Assembly (NCBI RefSeq): GCF_014212135.1
Contig: NZ_JACJVQ010000005.1
Coordinates: 201,702 to 265,701, forward strand
Length of the DNA stretch: 64,000 nucleotides
Origin: Cohnella thailandensis
Lineage (GTDB): Bacteria > Bacillota > Bacilli > Paenibacillales > Paenibacillaceae
Direction of reading: 5' to 3'
Under the pieces are notes generated by a model. It was given only the letters and a program-made list of their open reading frames with translations. It did not search any database and was not told the origin of the DNA. Shown one piece after another: positions 7,875 to 17,180 of the stretch; within the stretch, counting starts at the first letter, position 1; every line of letters starts with the position of its first letter. The position numbers and the translations under genes are program-made.

Positions 7875-9992
7875 ATGAGCAAAATGAGGCTGGTTGTCGT
7901 AGGCAACGGGATGGCGGGAGTCCGGTGCGTGGAAGAGATTTGCGAGCTGGCTCCCGATAAATACGAGATTACGATTATCGGCAGCGAGCCGCATCCGAAT
8001 TACAACCGGATCCTGTTGTCGAAGGTGCTCCAAGGAGACGCCTCCATGGAGGAGATCATTCTGAACCCTTGGCAGTGGTATGAGGAGCGGGGAATCCGGC
8101 TGTTCGCCGGGCAGAAGGCGGTCCGGGTCGACACGGACGTCAAGTTCGTGGAGACGCAAACCGGTCTCAGGCTCGAATACGACCGCCTCATTCTGGCGAC
8201 CGGGTCCTCCGCTTTCATTCCTCAGCTCCCCGGCATCGGCAAGCCGGGCGTGATCGCTTTTCGAAGCATGGAAGACTGCCGGAAAATGGTCGAGGCGGCA
8301 GGGCAGTACAGGCGTGCGGTCGTCATAGGGGGAGGGTTGCTCGGGCTGGAAGCGGCGCGCGGGCTGCTGAACCTCGGGATGGAGGTGACGGTCATTCATA
8401 ACGCCTCCTATCTGATGAACCGTCAGCTCGACCGAACGTCCGCCGAGATGCTTCGCAAGGAACTCGAAAGCCAAGGCATGCAATTTCTGTTCGGCAAATT
8501 AACCGAGAGGATTCTGGGACGCAAACGGGCGGAAGGGGTTCAATTCTCGGACGGGAGCAAACAGCGCGCGGATCTGATCGTCATGGCCGTGGGCATTCGG
8601 CCGAACGTCGAGCTGGGGAAGACGAGCGGCATCCATGTGAACCGGGCTTTCGTCGTCGACGACTATCTTCGGACGAACGTGCCGGACGTTTATGCCGTCG
8701 GGGAATGCGCGGAGCATGAAGGCATCGTCTACGGCCTCGTGGCCCCGCTGTACGAGCAGGGCAAGGTGCTGGCGAGACGGCTGTGCGACGCCGAGACGGA
8801 GCCTTACCGCGGCTCGATCCCGTACGCCCAGCTCAAGGTCTCCGGCGTCGACGTCTATTCGGTCGGCAGGATTGACGACGGCGAAGGGGAGATCGCCTAT
8901 CAGAGCCTTGACGGCATTCAGGGCACTTACAAGAAGATCCTGACGGACCGCGGGAAAATCTCGGGGGCCATCTTATACGGAGACATCTCGGAGGGAAGCA
9001 AGCTGCTTCAGCATCTGAAGCGGGGAACGGATATCTCCGCGATCGCGCGAACGTTCTCGAGCGGAGGGGGGGATCGGGGCGAGGACGCCGCGGCCTCCAT
9101 GCCGGAGAGCGAGATCGTCTGCAATTGCAATAGCGTCAGCAAAGCCGCCATTATTCGAGCGGTGCAAGAAGGCGGGCTGAAGACGGTGGAGGAGGTCAAG
9201 GAGAGGACGAAGGCGTCCGGCTCCTGCGGAGGGTGCAAGCCGATGGTGTCGGCCGTCCTGAGGCTGGCGCAAAGCGGCGCGGTACAGGCGACGGTCGAGA
9301 AGGAGCCGGCGGTGTGCGGCTGCACGGAGCTGGGTCATTCCGCTTTGAAGGCCATTCTCGAGGAGAGAAGGTTCGCGCGGCTCGACCAAGCGATGGCCGA
9401 GCTTGGCTGGCGAACGCCAAGCGGGTGCACGTCCTGCAGGCCGGCTATCCTCTATTATTCGCGGGACGGCGAGAGCTTGAATAAAAAGCGCGCGGAATGG
9501 GACTCCGTCAAGCTCTCTTACGGAACCGGAGGCGACTTCGAGCAAGCGGCCGGGATCGGCCTTACGCTTGAGCATTCGCTGAGCGGGCTCCGGCTGCCGA
9601 ATCCGCTTACGATCGCCGTCGATGTCGGCTCCAAAGGGAGAGGGGGCTTGCTCGTCAAGGAGCTGGGCATTTCCCTGGCGCCGGCCGGCTGGGAGATTTA
9701 CGCGGGAGGGAACGAGACGATTCCGGTTCGGCAAGCGCAACTTATTGCGGTAGAACCGTCGCTCGGCACCGCCGTCGATTTGATTGTCGCCTGCTGCGTC
9801 TGGTATGGGAACAGCGCTTATTACGGAGAGCCGATGTGGAGATGGCTGGACCGAATCGGCCTGATCGGGGTGCGGGAGAGATTGCTCGATCCCGAGGCAA
9901 GAGTGGATTTGCTCTTAGAGAAGCCCGCGGGAGCGTCGGATCCAAAAATCGCTATCGGAGCGGGATGGGGGGAAGGTCATGCCGGAGATTGA
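7875..9992 (+). CDS. nasB: Assimilatory nitrate reductase electron-transfer subunit NasB
   Basis: This 705-residue flavoprotein is expected to move electrons from NAD(P)H to NasC. Residues 1-310 form a pyridine nucleotide-disulfide oxidoreductase fold with GNGMAG (FAD, ~10-15) and GGGLLGLE (NAD(P)H, ~152-159). Two BFD-like [2Fe-2S] modules follow: C416/C418/C451/C454 and C481/C483/C518/C521. The last part (~560-650) resembles a nitrite/sulfite reductase half-domain but has no sirohaem-cluster cysteines. It is therefore not a NirB/NasD nitrite reductase. The ATG at 7875 is preferred over 7857 because GGGGGAG lies 10 bp ahead of it. It overlaps nasC by 14 bp. Confidence 0.85.
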   Translation: MSKMRLVVVGNGMAGVRCVEEICELAPDKYEITIIGSEPHPNYNRILLSKVLQGDASMEEIILNPWQWYEERGIRLFAGQKAVRVDTDVKFVETQTGLRLEYDRLILATGSSAFIPQLPGIGKPGVIAFRSMEDCRKMVEAAGQYRRAVVIGGGLLGLEAARGLLNLGMEVTVIHNASYLMNRQLDRTSAEMLRKELESQGMQFLFGKLTERILGRKRAEGVQFSDGSKQRADLIVMAVGIRPNVELGKTSGIHVNRAFVVDDYLRTNVPDVYAVGECAEHEGIVYGLVAPLYEQGKVLARRLCDAETEPYRGSIPYAQLKVSGVDVYSVGRIDDGEGEIAYQSLDGIQGTYKKILTDRGKISGAILYGDISEGSKLLQHLKRGTDISAIARTFSSGGGDRGEDAAASMPESEIVCNCNSVSKAAIIRAVQEGGLKTVEEVKERTKASGSCGGCKPMVSAVLRLAQSGAVQATVEKEPAVCGCTELGHSALKAILEERRFARLDQAMAELGWRTPSGCTSCRPAILYYSRDGESLNKKRAEWDSVKLSYGTGGDFEQAAGIGLTLEHSLSGLRLPNPLTIAVDVGSKGRGGLLVKELGISLAPAGWEIYAGGNETIPVRQAQLIAVEPSLGTAVDLIVACCVWYGNSAYYGEPMWRWLDRIGLIGVRERLLDPEARVDLLLEKPAGASDPKIAIGAGWGEGHAGD

Positions 9993-12090
9993 TCGCAAGG
10001 GGGCGGCGGTACTGCCCATGATGAGCACGCAATGCCCGTTCTGCAGCGTGCAGTGCAAGATAAACGTCGTTTCGGAGCCGCTGCCGTCCGGACGGTTCCA
10101 ATATCGCGCCGAGGGCCGGATGAACGCCGCCTCGGAAGGAAGGCTGTGCGTCAAAGGGCAAAACGCCCATCAGCATGCCATGTCGAGAGAGAGAGTGCTC
10201 TATCCTCTCGCGAAGAAGGACGGGAAGTTCGTCCGCGTCAGTTGGGAAGAAGCCGTCTCGACGATCGCCGAGCGCATGGGCGCGATCCAGCGGGAGCATG
10301 GGCGCGACGCCGTCGGCGTTTACGGAGGCGGTTCCTTGACGAACGAGTCGGCCTACCTGCTCGGCAAGTTCGCCAGAGTGGCGCTCGGAACGAAGTACAT
10401 CGATTACAACGGCCGCTTCTGCATGTCGGCCGCCGCATCGGCCGGCGTCAAGGCGTTCGGCATCGACCGGGGCTTAACGAACCGTTTATCGGAGATCCCC
10501 GAGACGGATTGCCTCATTCTGGTAGGAACGAACATCGCGGAATGCCAGCCGACTCTGATGCCTTACTTCAACCGGGCGAAGGAGAACGGAACTTACCTTA
10601 TCGTCGTCGATCCGAGAGAGACGGGAACGACCGCGATCGCCGATCTTCACCTGAAGGTTCGTCCGGGCACCGACGCGGCTCTGGCGAACGGCCTGCTTAA
10701 GGTCCTGCTGGAGGAGAGGCTGGAGGATCGGGCGTTCCTGCGGGAGAGGACCAATGGATTCGCGGACGTCGAAGCCCACCTGAAGGGGCTCTCGCTCCAG
10801 GACATCTCCGAGCTGACGGGAGTCTCCGAAGCGAGCATTCGCAAGGCGGCGATCGCCTACGGTCGAGCGAGGACGGGAATGGTTTTCACGGCCCGGGGCG
10901 TCGAGCAGCATCGGGACGGTCATATGGCGGTCCGCGCCTACCTGAATCTGATTTTGGCCGCCGGCAAGATCGGCCGTCCGGGCTCCGGCTACGGGGCGGT
11001 AACGGGACAAGGGAACGGCCAAGGCGGCCGGGAGCATGGGCAGAAGGCGGATCAGCTCCCGGGCTATCGCCTGATCGAGAACCCGGAGGACCGCGAGTAC
11101 GTCGCCGGCGTATGGGGGATCGATCCGGCGGAGCTTCCCGGCAAGGGGGTATCTGCCTACGAGATGATGGAGCTGACGGTAAGCCGGGATATCCGGGGCA
11201 TGCTGGTCATGGGCTCCAATCCGATCGTCTCGAACCCGAACGCGGGAGTCGTGGAGGAAGGCCTGAAAAGCTTGGAATTCCTGGCGGTCGCCGACATGTT
11301 CCTGTCGGAGACGGCCGAGCTGGCCGACATCGTGCTGCCGGTGACTTCCTACATGGAGAACGCGGGAACGCTGACGAACCTCGAGGGAAGGGTGCTGCTT
11401 CGGGAAGCGGCGCGGCCGGCTCCGGGAGAAGCCCGGCATGATTGGCAGTGGCTGTGCGACCTGGCCGCGCGATGGGGGAAGAGAGAGAAGTTCTCCTACT
11501 CGCACGCCGAAGAGATCTTCGAAGAGCTGCGTCTCGCGAGCAAGGGCGGAGTCGCGGATTATTACGGCATTACGTACGAGCGGCTCAGGCAAGAAGAAGG
11601 GATTTATTGGCCTTGCCCCTCGCCGGACCATCCGGGCTCGCAGCGTCTGTTCGAGGAGAGCTTCGCTCACCCGGACGGAAGGGCGCAGCTGCTGCCGGTC
11701 GACAATCTGCCTCCGGGCGAGGATGTCGACCCGGAATACCCGCTGCTCATGACGAACGGGCGGCTGCTGCCTCATTACTTGACGGGAGTACAGACGAGGA
11801 GAAGCCCGTCGCTCACCGCGCGGGCGATCGAGAACGTCGTCGAGATTCATCCTTCAACGGCTCGCCGATACCGCATCGAGGACGGAGCTCTCGTGAGGAT
11901 ACGCTCGCGCAGGGGAACGGCTGTCGTGCGAAGCAAGGTAACGAGCGGCATTCGCGAAGACACCTTGTTCGTTCCGATGCATTGGGGCGGCATTCAGAAC
12001 GTCAACCTTCTGACGAATCCGCTGCTCGATCCGGTTTGCCGAATGCCGGATTTTAAGGTCAGCGCCGTCGCGATCGAGCCTTGGTCGTAA
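9979..12090 (+). CDS. nasC: Assimilatory nitrate reductase catalytic subunit NasC
   Basis: This 703-residue bis-MGD molybdoenzyme reduces nitrate to nitrite in the cytoplasm. C19-x2-C22-x3-C26 and C57 bind the N-terminal [4Fe-4S] cluster. C148 in GRFCMSAA is placed where Nas/Nap enzymes carry the molybdenum-ligating Cys. ARGVEQH and the C-terminal molydopterin-dinucleotide domain (TNGRLLPHYLTG) are typical. There is no signal peptide or Tat motif, so it is cytoplasmic and assimilatory. GGGGGAAGG precedes the ATG, and translation is probably coupled to nasB through the overlap. Confidence 0.9.
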   Translation: MPEIDRKGAAVLPMMSTQCPFCSVQCKINVVSEPLPSGRFQYRAEGRMNAASEGRLCVKGQNAHQHAMSRERVLYPLAKKDGKFVRVSWEEAVSTIAERMGAIQREHGRDAVGVYGGGSLTNESAYLLGKFARVALGTKYIDYNGRFCMSAAASAGVKAFGIDRGLTNRLSEIPETDCLILVGTNIAECQPTLMPYFNRAKENGTYLIVVDPRETGTTAIADLHLKVRPGTDAALANGLLKVLLEERLEDRAFLRERTNGFADVEAHLKGLSLQDISELTGVSEASIRKAAIAYGRARTGMVFTARGVEQHRDGHMAVRAYLNLILAAGKIGRPGSGYGAVTGQGNGQGGREHGQKADQLPGYRLIENPEDREYVAGVWGIDPAELPGKGVSAYEMMELTVSRDIRGMLVMGSNPIVSNPNAGVVEEGLKSLEFLAVADMFLSETAELADIVLPVTSYMENAGTLTNLEGRVLLREAARPAPGEARHDWQWLCDLAARWGKREKFSYSHAEEIFEELRLASKGGVADYYGITYERLRQEEGIYWPCPSPDHPGSQRLFEESFAHPDGRAQLLPVDNLPPGEDVDPEYPLLMTNGRLLPHYLTGVQTRRSPSLTARAIENVVEIHPSTARRYRIEDGALVRIRSRRGTAVVRSKVTSGIREDTLFVPMHWGGIQNVNLLTNPLLDPVCRMPDFKVSAVAIEPWS

Positions 12091-12110
12091 ATCGGGAGGA
12101 GGGAAGGGGG

Positions 12111-12713
12111 ATGGAAGGAGCGATCCTGGCCGGCGGTTCGGGACGGCGTATGGGAGGGCTGGCGAAGGGACTGCTCCCGTTCGAGGGCGCGCCTTTGATC
12201 CGCACGATCGCGAGCCGAATGGCTGCGCGCTGCAACCGCGTTTCCCTTATCGTAGCTTCCGACAAGCAGGCGGAGGAATTCGCCATGCTGAAGCTGCCGA
12301 CTCGCTTGGACTTCCTTCCGGGGAGCGGCCCCCTCTCGGCTCTTCATTCCGCGCTGACGGGCGCGGAGGAGCCGCTCGTGTGGGTGTCGGCTTGCGACAT
12401 GCCCTTCGTCAGTCCGCAGGCGGCAAGCTGGATGGCCGGCAGGCTTGCCGAGAGCGGGGCGAACGCGGTCGTGCCCTTCGTTCATGGACGTTTGCACCCT
12501 CTTCAAGCCGTCTATCGTTCCGACTGTTCCGTCTACACGCGGGAGTGCATAGACCGCGGAGAGAGAAGAATGATGAAGCTGCTGGAAGCGATCCGGCCGC
12601 TAGTAGCGGAAGAGTCGGAGCTTAAGGAGGTGGGGATCGATTTAAGCTTCGTGACGAATATCAACACTCCGGAGGATTACGATCGGATTGTGCCCGGATA
12701 TCGAATGGGCTGA
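12111..12713 (+). CDS. mobA: Molybdenum cofactor guanylyltransferase MobA
   Basis: MobA adds GMP to Moco to give the MGD form used by NasC. The 200-residue protein has the nucleotidyltransferase signature LAGGSGRRMGG-LAKG at its N-terminus, the FLPGSGPLSAL block and CDMPF, the metal/nucleotide-binding Asp motif. The ATG at 12111 follows GGAGGAGGGAAGGGGG. A TTG at 12081 inside the end of nasC is less likely. It closes the nitrate operon, 20 bp after nasC. Confidence 0.92.
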   Translation: MEGAILAGGSGRRMGGLAKGLLPFEGAPLIRTIASRMAARCNRVSLIVASDKQAEEFAMLKLPTRLDFLPGSGPLSALHSALTGAEEPLVWVSACDMPFVSPQAASWMAGRLAESGANAVVPFVHGRLHPLQAVYRSDCSVYTRECIDRGERRMMKLLEAIRPLVAEESELKEVGIDLSFVTNINTPEDYDRIVPGYRMG

Positions 12714-12921
12714 GCCCGAGCAAACGCCAATCAACCGCTTCATGTCGAGCTCACAAGGAATGACTTTCGGCTCGGCAGGCGGAGTCGCGCTCGCGGCTTC
12801 TTTTTTATGTCCGGGTTTTTCGAAAAGCGCCGCATAGGCGACGAAAAAAAAGAATTGGCTGTCCATGTAACTAAATATACCATTTGGTCGCAACTACAAT
12901 CATAGTCGAAGGGTGAGCAAT

Positions 12922-15156
12922 TTGTTTAACTGGCTCGGCTTCCGTAAGGGATTGCCGCTGTGGAGATCATGGCGTTTGAACAAGGGCTTGGCGAATGACA
13001 TCAAACAAGTTTTCGAAGGGATCGCGGAGACGCGCAAGGAGCTTCTCACCTCTTGGGCGAACGATTACTGGGGTCATCTGGAGCGGCTAAAGACCGAACT
13101 GGAAGCGACGACTGCTCATGCTGCCGAGGGAACGGAGAGGCGCGGCCCGGCGAAGGGCGTTGAGCGGATGCTTGCTTCCATCTATGCCAAAGGAGCGGAT
13201 TGGACCGAGCTGTTCGTGCTTGACCGGGAGCGGAAGGTGGTTGCCAGCACTTATCCCGCGCACGAGGGCGTCGCGTATGGGCCGGAGAGCTTGCTCGCCG
13301 CCGCGTTGGACTATTCGGAAGCCGGAGGAGATCGGCCTTGCCTGTACGGCCCGTACGCCGATCCGATGACCGCGACGATCGGGCCGAGATCCTCGTCTTT
13401 TCACGATAAGATGACGCTTCTCTTTATTTATCCGATCGTTCGGGATGGGACAAGCCTTCGGTACTTATGCGGGAGGGTGCCTAACGACGTCATCGGAGAC
13501 TTGATCCAGAGAGAGTCCGGCCACGTATACCCCGACTCCGGCGATAATTATATCTTTATGGCCCAGCCGAAGCTCAGCGCGAGAATCGCGCCGGGCACGG
13601 CGCTGTCGCGGAGCCGGTTCGAGGATCGGACGTTCACTCGCGGCGAGAACCTGAAGGACGGGGTGAAGACGGACTGGGGCATCGTATCGGTGAAGGAGCA
13701 TACGGAGCTGGAGCTCGCGTTCACCGATCCATCGACCGGCGAGCTTCATGAAGGAGTTCGCAATACGATTCGCAACGGCAGCAATCTGTTCGTCGAGTTT
13801 CCCGGCTATAGCGACTATCGCCACGTTCCCGTCATCGGCAAGGGAGTGACGCTGCGGCTTCCGCATAGCCCCGATCTTTGGGGAATGATGTGCGAAGCGG
13901 ATCTGGAAGAAGTGTATCGGATTCGCAGTCTAAGCTGGCGGCATTGGGCAACCCATGTTGGAACAGGGGTCGTCCAGAGCGCTGCGGCGGCGCTTCTCGT
14001 CTATTTTGTCGCCGCGGCGGCTTCGCCCTTATGGACCGCGGTCAGCCTGTTTGCGTTCTGCTTGTTGGCCGGTCTGGCGGCGGCGAAGCGGACAGGCAAG
14101 CGGAGCGTCGACCGGACCGTCGGACAGCTGCGAGGGATCATTCGCTTCATTCGAATGAACGCGGAAGGTAAGGGGGACCTGACGAAGCGGCTCTCGCCGG
14201 AAAAGCTGGATAACGATGAGATTCGCGAATTGGCGAAATGGATCAACAATATGATCGATTCGCTGGAGGGCATTATGATTCAAGTGAAAGCGGCTGCCAC
14301 CGAAGTATTGTCGAACCAGCAAGTTCTGCTGGGTACTACGGAGACGACGGAGCAATCGACAGGGCAGGTGGCGCAAAACATTCGCGCCATGATCGGAAGC
14401 ATCCGCAGCCAACTGCAGGATATCGACATCGCCAAAGAGACGTTCGACCGAATGCAGGCCACGCTTCATGAGCTTGAGAGGCAGGCGACAAGGCAAATCG
14501 AGGTTCTGCAGCAGGAGGTGGAGCGGATCGGCGCAGCGATGAACGATGTTTCCGTCAAGGTCGGCGAGACGAATGCGACGATTCGCGAGTTTCTCGAGAC
14601 CACGCGGCAGGTGAACGGCATCCTGATGGCGATCGAGGGCATCTCGAGCCAGACGCACATGTTGGCGCTGAACGCCTCGATAGAAGCGGCGAGGGTCGGC
14701 GAACAAGGCAAAGGCTTCGCCGTGGTCGCGTCGGAGATTCGCAAGCTGGCTTCTTTAACGCAGCAGTCGACGGAAGAAGTGGCCGGCATCATCGAGCTCA
14801 TACAGCAAAACGCCCGGCAGGCTTTTGAACTGATGGACGAAGGAACGGCGGTAATCGAGCAGAGCGGCAAGCTCGTGCATGAAGCCAGCGGCATTCTGTC
14901 GGAGGTTAAAGCGGAAGAGGCGAAGCGCACCCGGACGGTCGAGGACGTGGTCGGAGAAGTGGTCTCCCTGATGGAGAAGGTGGCGGCCGTGAGCAAGGAG
15001 AACCGTCAGATTTCGGGACGTGTGGAGGACAACGTCCAGATGCTGACGGGGGACATCTCCCAAGTCCGCCATACCTCCCAAAGCGTGGAAGTCATTACGA
15101 AGGAACTGCAGAATATCGTCGGGCAATTCCGCCTGACGGAGACCAGGCTTCGGTAA
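12922..15156 (+). CDS. Methyl-accepting chemotaxis protein with a large N-terminal sensor region before its membrane helices
   Basis: The ~744-residue receptor has an unusual order. An N-terminal region of ~340 residues, rich in soluble sequence and with no N-terminal membrane helix, is followed by two close helices (~346-368 and ~367-387). A HAMP domain and a full MCP signalling domain follow, whose tip NASIEAARVGEQGKGFAVVA is strongly conserved. The N-terminal part (LFVLDRERKVVAST) recalls a Cache/PAS-like fold. With no first helix, it is predicted to stay inside the cell. TTG at 12922 follows AAGGGTGAG; GTG at 12913 is an alternative. It lies just after the nitrate operon, so nitrate or redox sensing is possible but unproven. 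Confidence 0.85.
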   Translation: MFNWLGFRKGLPLWRSWRLNKGLANDIKQVFEGIAETRKELLTSWANDYWGHLERLKTELEATTAHAAEGTERRGPAKGVERMLASIYAKGADWTELFVLDRERKVVASTYPAHEGVAYGPESLLAAALDYSEAGGDRPCLYGPYADPMTATIGPRSSSFHDKMTLLFIYPIVRDGTSLRYLCGRVPNDVIGDLIQRESGHVYPDSGDNYIFMAQPKLSARIAPGTALSRSRFEDRTFTRGENLKDGVKTDWGIVSVKEHTELELAFTDPSTGELHEGVRNTIRNGSNLFVEFPGYSDYRHVPVIGKGVTLRLPHSPDLWGMMCEADLEEVYRIRSLSWRHWATHVGTGVVQSAAAALLVYFVAAAASPLWTAVSLFAFCLLAGLAAAKRTGKRSVDRTVGQLRGIIRFIRMNAEGKGDLTKRLSPEKLDNDEIRELAKWINNMIDSLEGIMIQVKAAATEVLSNQQVLLGTTETTEQSTGQVAQNIRAMIGSIRSQLQDIDIAKETFDRMQATLHELERQATRQIEVLQQEVERIGAAMNDVSVKVGETNATIREFLETTRQVNGILMAIEGISSQTHMLALNASIEAARVGEQGKGFAVVASEIRKLASLTQQSTEEVAGIIELIQQNARQAFELMDEGTAVIEQSGKLVHEASGILSEVKAEEAKRTRTVEDVVGEVVSLMEKVAAVSKENRQISGRVEDNVQMLTGDISQVRHTSQSVEVITKELQNIVGQFRLTETRLR

Positions 15157-15169
15157 AACGGAGATTCAG

Positions 15170-15204
15170 CGCCTCGGCCTTCCCGTACGGGAACGGCCGA
15201 GGCG
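15170..15204. terminator. Hairpin between convergent MCP and moaB genes
   Basis: CGCCTCGGCC pairs with GGCCGAGGCG, with an inner CCCG/CGGG. No strong T run follows on the plus strand; the minus strand has a later TTTT. Confidence 0.6.
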
Positions 15205-15209
15205 TTGCG

Positions 15210-15740
15210 CTACCTTAAGGAATCTTTATAAAGCTCGCGCATGACGTGGCGCAGCTCGGGAACGATCAGCCTCGTCATCGCCAGCTTCACGGCTCCCGTC
15301 GAGCCCGGCATCGAGAACACGGCCGTCGTGCCGACCGTTCCGGCGATGGCCCGCGACAGGATCGCCGCGGAGCCGATGTCCTCGGCGAAGCTCAGCATGC
15401 GGAAAATCTCCCCGAAGCCGGGCATCTCCTTCTGAAGAACGTCGCGAACCGCTTCGTAGGTCGTATCCCTTCCGGCGATTCCGGTTCCGCCGTTCAGGAG
15501 CACCGCCTCGATGGCGGGATCGGCCGCGGCCTCCTCCACCAGCTTCTTAATGTTCTCGTATTCGTCCGGCACGATCTTCCGCTCGGCGACGACGTACCCG
15601 TTCTCCTCCAGAAGAGTCTGCGCGAGCTGGCCGCTCTTGTCGGTCTCCGGCGTACGAGTGTCAGATACGGTAATGATGAGGCAGGCTACGGAAGCGGGCG
15701 CCTCCCGTCTATGCTGCTCGGTAGAAGGACTGTTGGACAT
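15210..15740 (-). CDS. moaB: Molybdenum cofactor biosynthesis protein MoaB
   Basis: MoaB/Mog proteins adenylylate molybdopterin before MoeA inserts molybdenum. The 176-residue protein has the MPT-binding motif LLNGGTGIAGRDTT and the PGS motif (FSMPGSTGAVK) of this fold. A ~15-residue polar N-terminal extension precedes the core. GAGGGGAG on the minus strand supports the ATG at 15740. It is transcribed towards the nitrate operon and completes a local set of moeA, mobA and moaB. Confidence 0.92.
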   Translation of the reverse strand: MSNSPSTEQHRREAPASVACLIITVSDTRTPETDKSGQLAQTLLEENGYVVAERKIVPDEYENIKKLVEEAAADPAIEAVLLNGGTGIAGRDTTYEAVRDVLQKEMPGFGEIFRMLSFAEDIGSAAILSRAIAGTVGTTAVFSMPGSTGAVKLAMTRLIVPELRHVMRELYKDSLR

Positions 15741-15923
15741 AACGTTCTCCCCTCGGGGCTTCTCATTGCGGAAGTCCTTTTTTTGTCGATAGGGTTAGTT
15801 TATCAAAGAATGCGGACGGGCGCACCGGACGAAACCGCAACTAATCGATCGTTTGCCACGTTTACTATTGCAGGGATTAATTCCATGAATCTTCTAGTTC
15901 TGGGGGATTGTACATGATAGGGC

Positions 15924-16844
15924 GTGAACGGATTGAGGAGAGCAGGGATTCTGCTTATAGCGGTTTGCATTTTAATGGGCGGTTGTTCCTCCAATAAGAT
16001 TGAACGCCTAAGCGATGAGCGGATTCGGGAAGTGGCGTGGAACTCGCTAGGCGAGGAAGTAAAGAATAACGTTATCGGGTCCGAGGGGGATATCGGCTAC
16101 CGGGTCGAGCCGTCGGGGGTTAACGTCATAATCAATAATGCGCCGTCGGACGTGTGGAAACAAGCGGAAGTAAAGTTTCTTGGCGAGTCGGAGATCGCTG
16201 CCGCCGTTCAGGCGCGCGTGCTGCATGGCAAACCGGATGAGGTTGCCCGAGTCAGTTTTAAGCTGATGCTGGGGGGAAGTACGAACGCTCCGTACCGGGT
16301 TTTCGTCGATCCCCTTGAAGGAAAGGTCATCGGCCAGCAGAAAGGGGCTCTCCCGCCTAACGCGACAGTTGACGTCGTCCCCGAGAAGTCCAACGACTAC
16401 GCCATCGATGCGAACGGGACGTTTCTTGCCCTGCAGGACTGGAGTGACGAAGTCGACCTGGAAAAGATTCTAGGGAGTCCGACATCCGGTCAGAGCGATA
16501 TATTGACGAATGCGGATACGCTTAACGGCTCAAGTACGAAATATATAACCTATGACGGCCTGGATATCGAATTGTTCTCGCCGAGTCAAGAGGAGGATCG
16601 ATTCTGGATTCTGAGCATGAAGCTCACGAAGGATCGATACAGCACTTCAAGAGGCATATCCGTTGGAGATTCGGTGTCCGATTTGAAGGCGGCCTATCCG
16701 GATATTCAGCTGGCTCCCGACGGAAGAACGGACGAGAATAACGGCGCCTACCTGATGAGCGACGGGGAGCGATACAACCGTCTATGGTTCGAAGTAGCCG
16801 AGGGCGAGATCACCGAGATTCGGATTTACCATGAGATTCCTTAG
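15924..16844 (+). CDS. Predicted lipoprotein of unknown function
   Basis: The 306-residue protein starts with a lipoprotein signal peptide (RRAGILLIAVCILMGGC, lipobox MGGC). The middle part (VSFKLMLGG, PYRVFVDPLEGKVIGQQ) looks like a PepSY-type beta-sheet module. The C-terminal ~110 residues, with GISVGDSVSDLKAAYP, resemble the helix-capped fold seen in SmpA/BamE-like domains. The start is GTG with a weak ribosome site. It begins a run of small envelope-associated genes. No function is assigned. Confidence 0.75.
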   Translation: MNGLRRAGILLIAVCILMGGCSSNKIERLSDERIREVAWNSLGEEVKNNVIGSEGDIGYRVEPSGVNVIINNAPSDVWKQAEVKFLGESEIAAAVQARVLHGKPDEVARVSFKLMLGGSTNAPYRVFVDPLEGKVIGQQKGALPPNATVDVVPEKSNDYAIDANGTFLALQDWSDEVDLEKILGSPTSGQSDILTNADTLNGSSTKYITYDGLDIELFSPSQEEDRFWILSMKLTKDRYSTSRGISVGDSVSDLKAAYPDIQLAPDGRTDENNGAYLMSDGERYNRLWFEVAEGEITEIRIYHEIP

Positions 16845-16955
16845 GAGTTAAGCATTTTTTTAGAAACCAATAGGTATGATTTGGAGTTAAGCTAATAAAG
16901 GGATTTTGCAAGGGGGAGAACCAGGAAGCTCAGGATTCCTCTGTTCGTTTTTACT

Positions 16956-17168
16956 GTGGGAGTGCTCTCGGGAACCGTTCAATGGGTTTACAACAGCTTC
17001 CCCTCTTCCAAAACAGACATTTATGCAGAATCGCTCCTGTTTCTCTTAGTGATCGCGGTAGTCATATTAATCGGCGAAAAGACCGGGATAAACGATAAAA
17101 AAGTCAAATTGTCGATGGCTCTGCCTATAATGTTCGCAGGAATTCTTACAGATTACGTAATGGCATAG
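16956..17168 (+). CDS. Small membrane protein, start uncertain
   Basis: The GTG-started frame encodes 70 residues with a helix at ~25-41 and another near the C-terminus. The frame is open further upstream, and the extra codons (L-F-V-F-T-V-G-V-L) would make a full first membrane helix. However, no ATG, GTG or TTG lies at the right distance after the good site AAGGGGGAG (16910-16918). The real start may be an unusual codon such as ATT at 16935, or the gene may be damaged at its 5' end. The function is unknown. Confidence 0.45.
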   Translation: MGVLSGTVQWVYNSFPSSKTDIYAESLLFLLVIAVVILIGEKTGINDKKVKLSMALPIMFAGILTDYVMA

Positions 17169-17180
17169 GAGAGGTGTCCC

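Noticed and set aside
7875..9992. NasB as a sirohaem nitrite reductase (NirB/NasD)
   Set aside because: The C-terminal part lacks the four cysteines that bind the sirohaem-coupled [4Fe-4S] cluster, and the protein is ~100 residues shorter.
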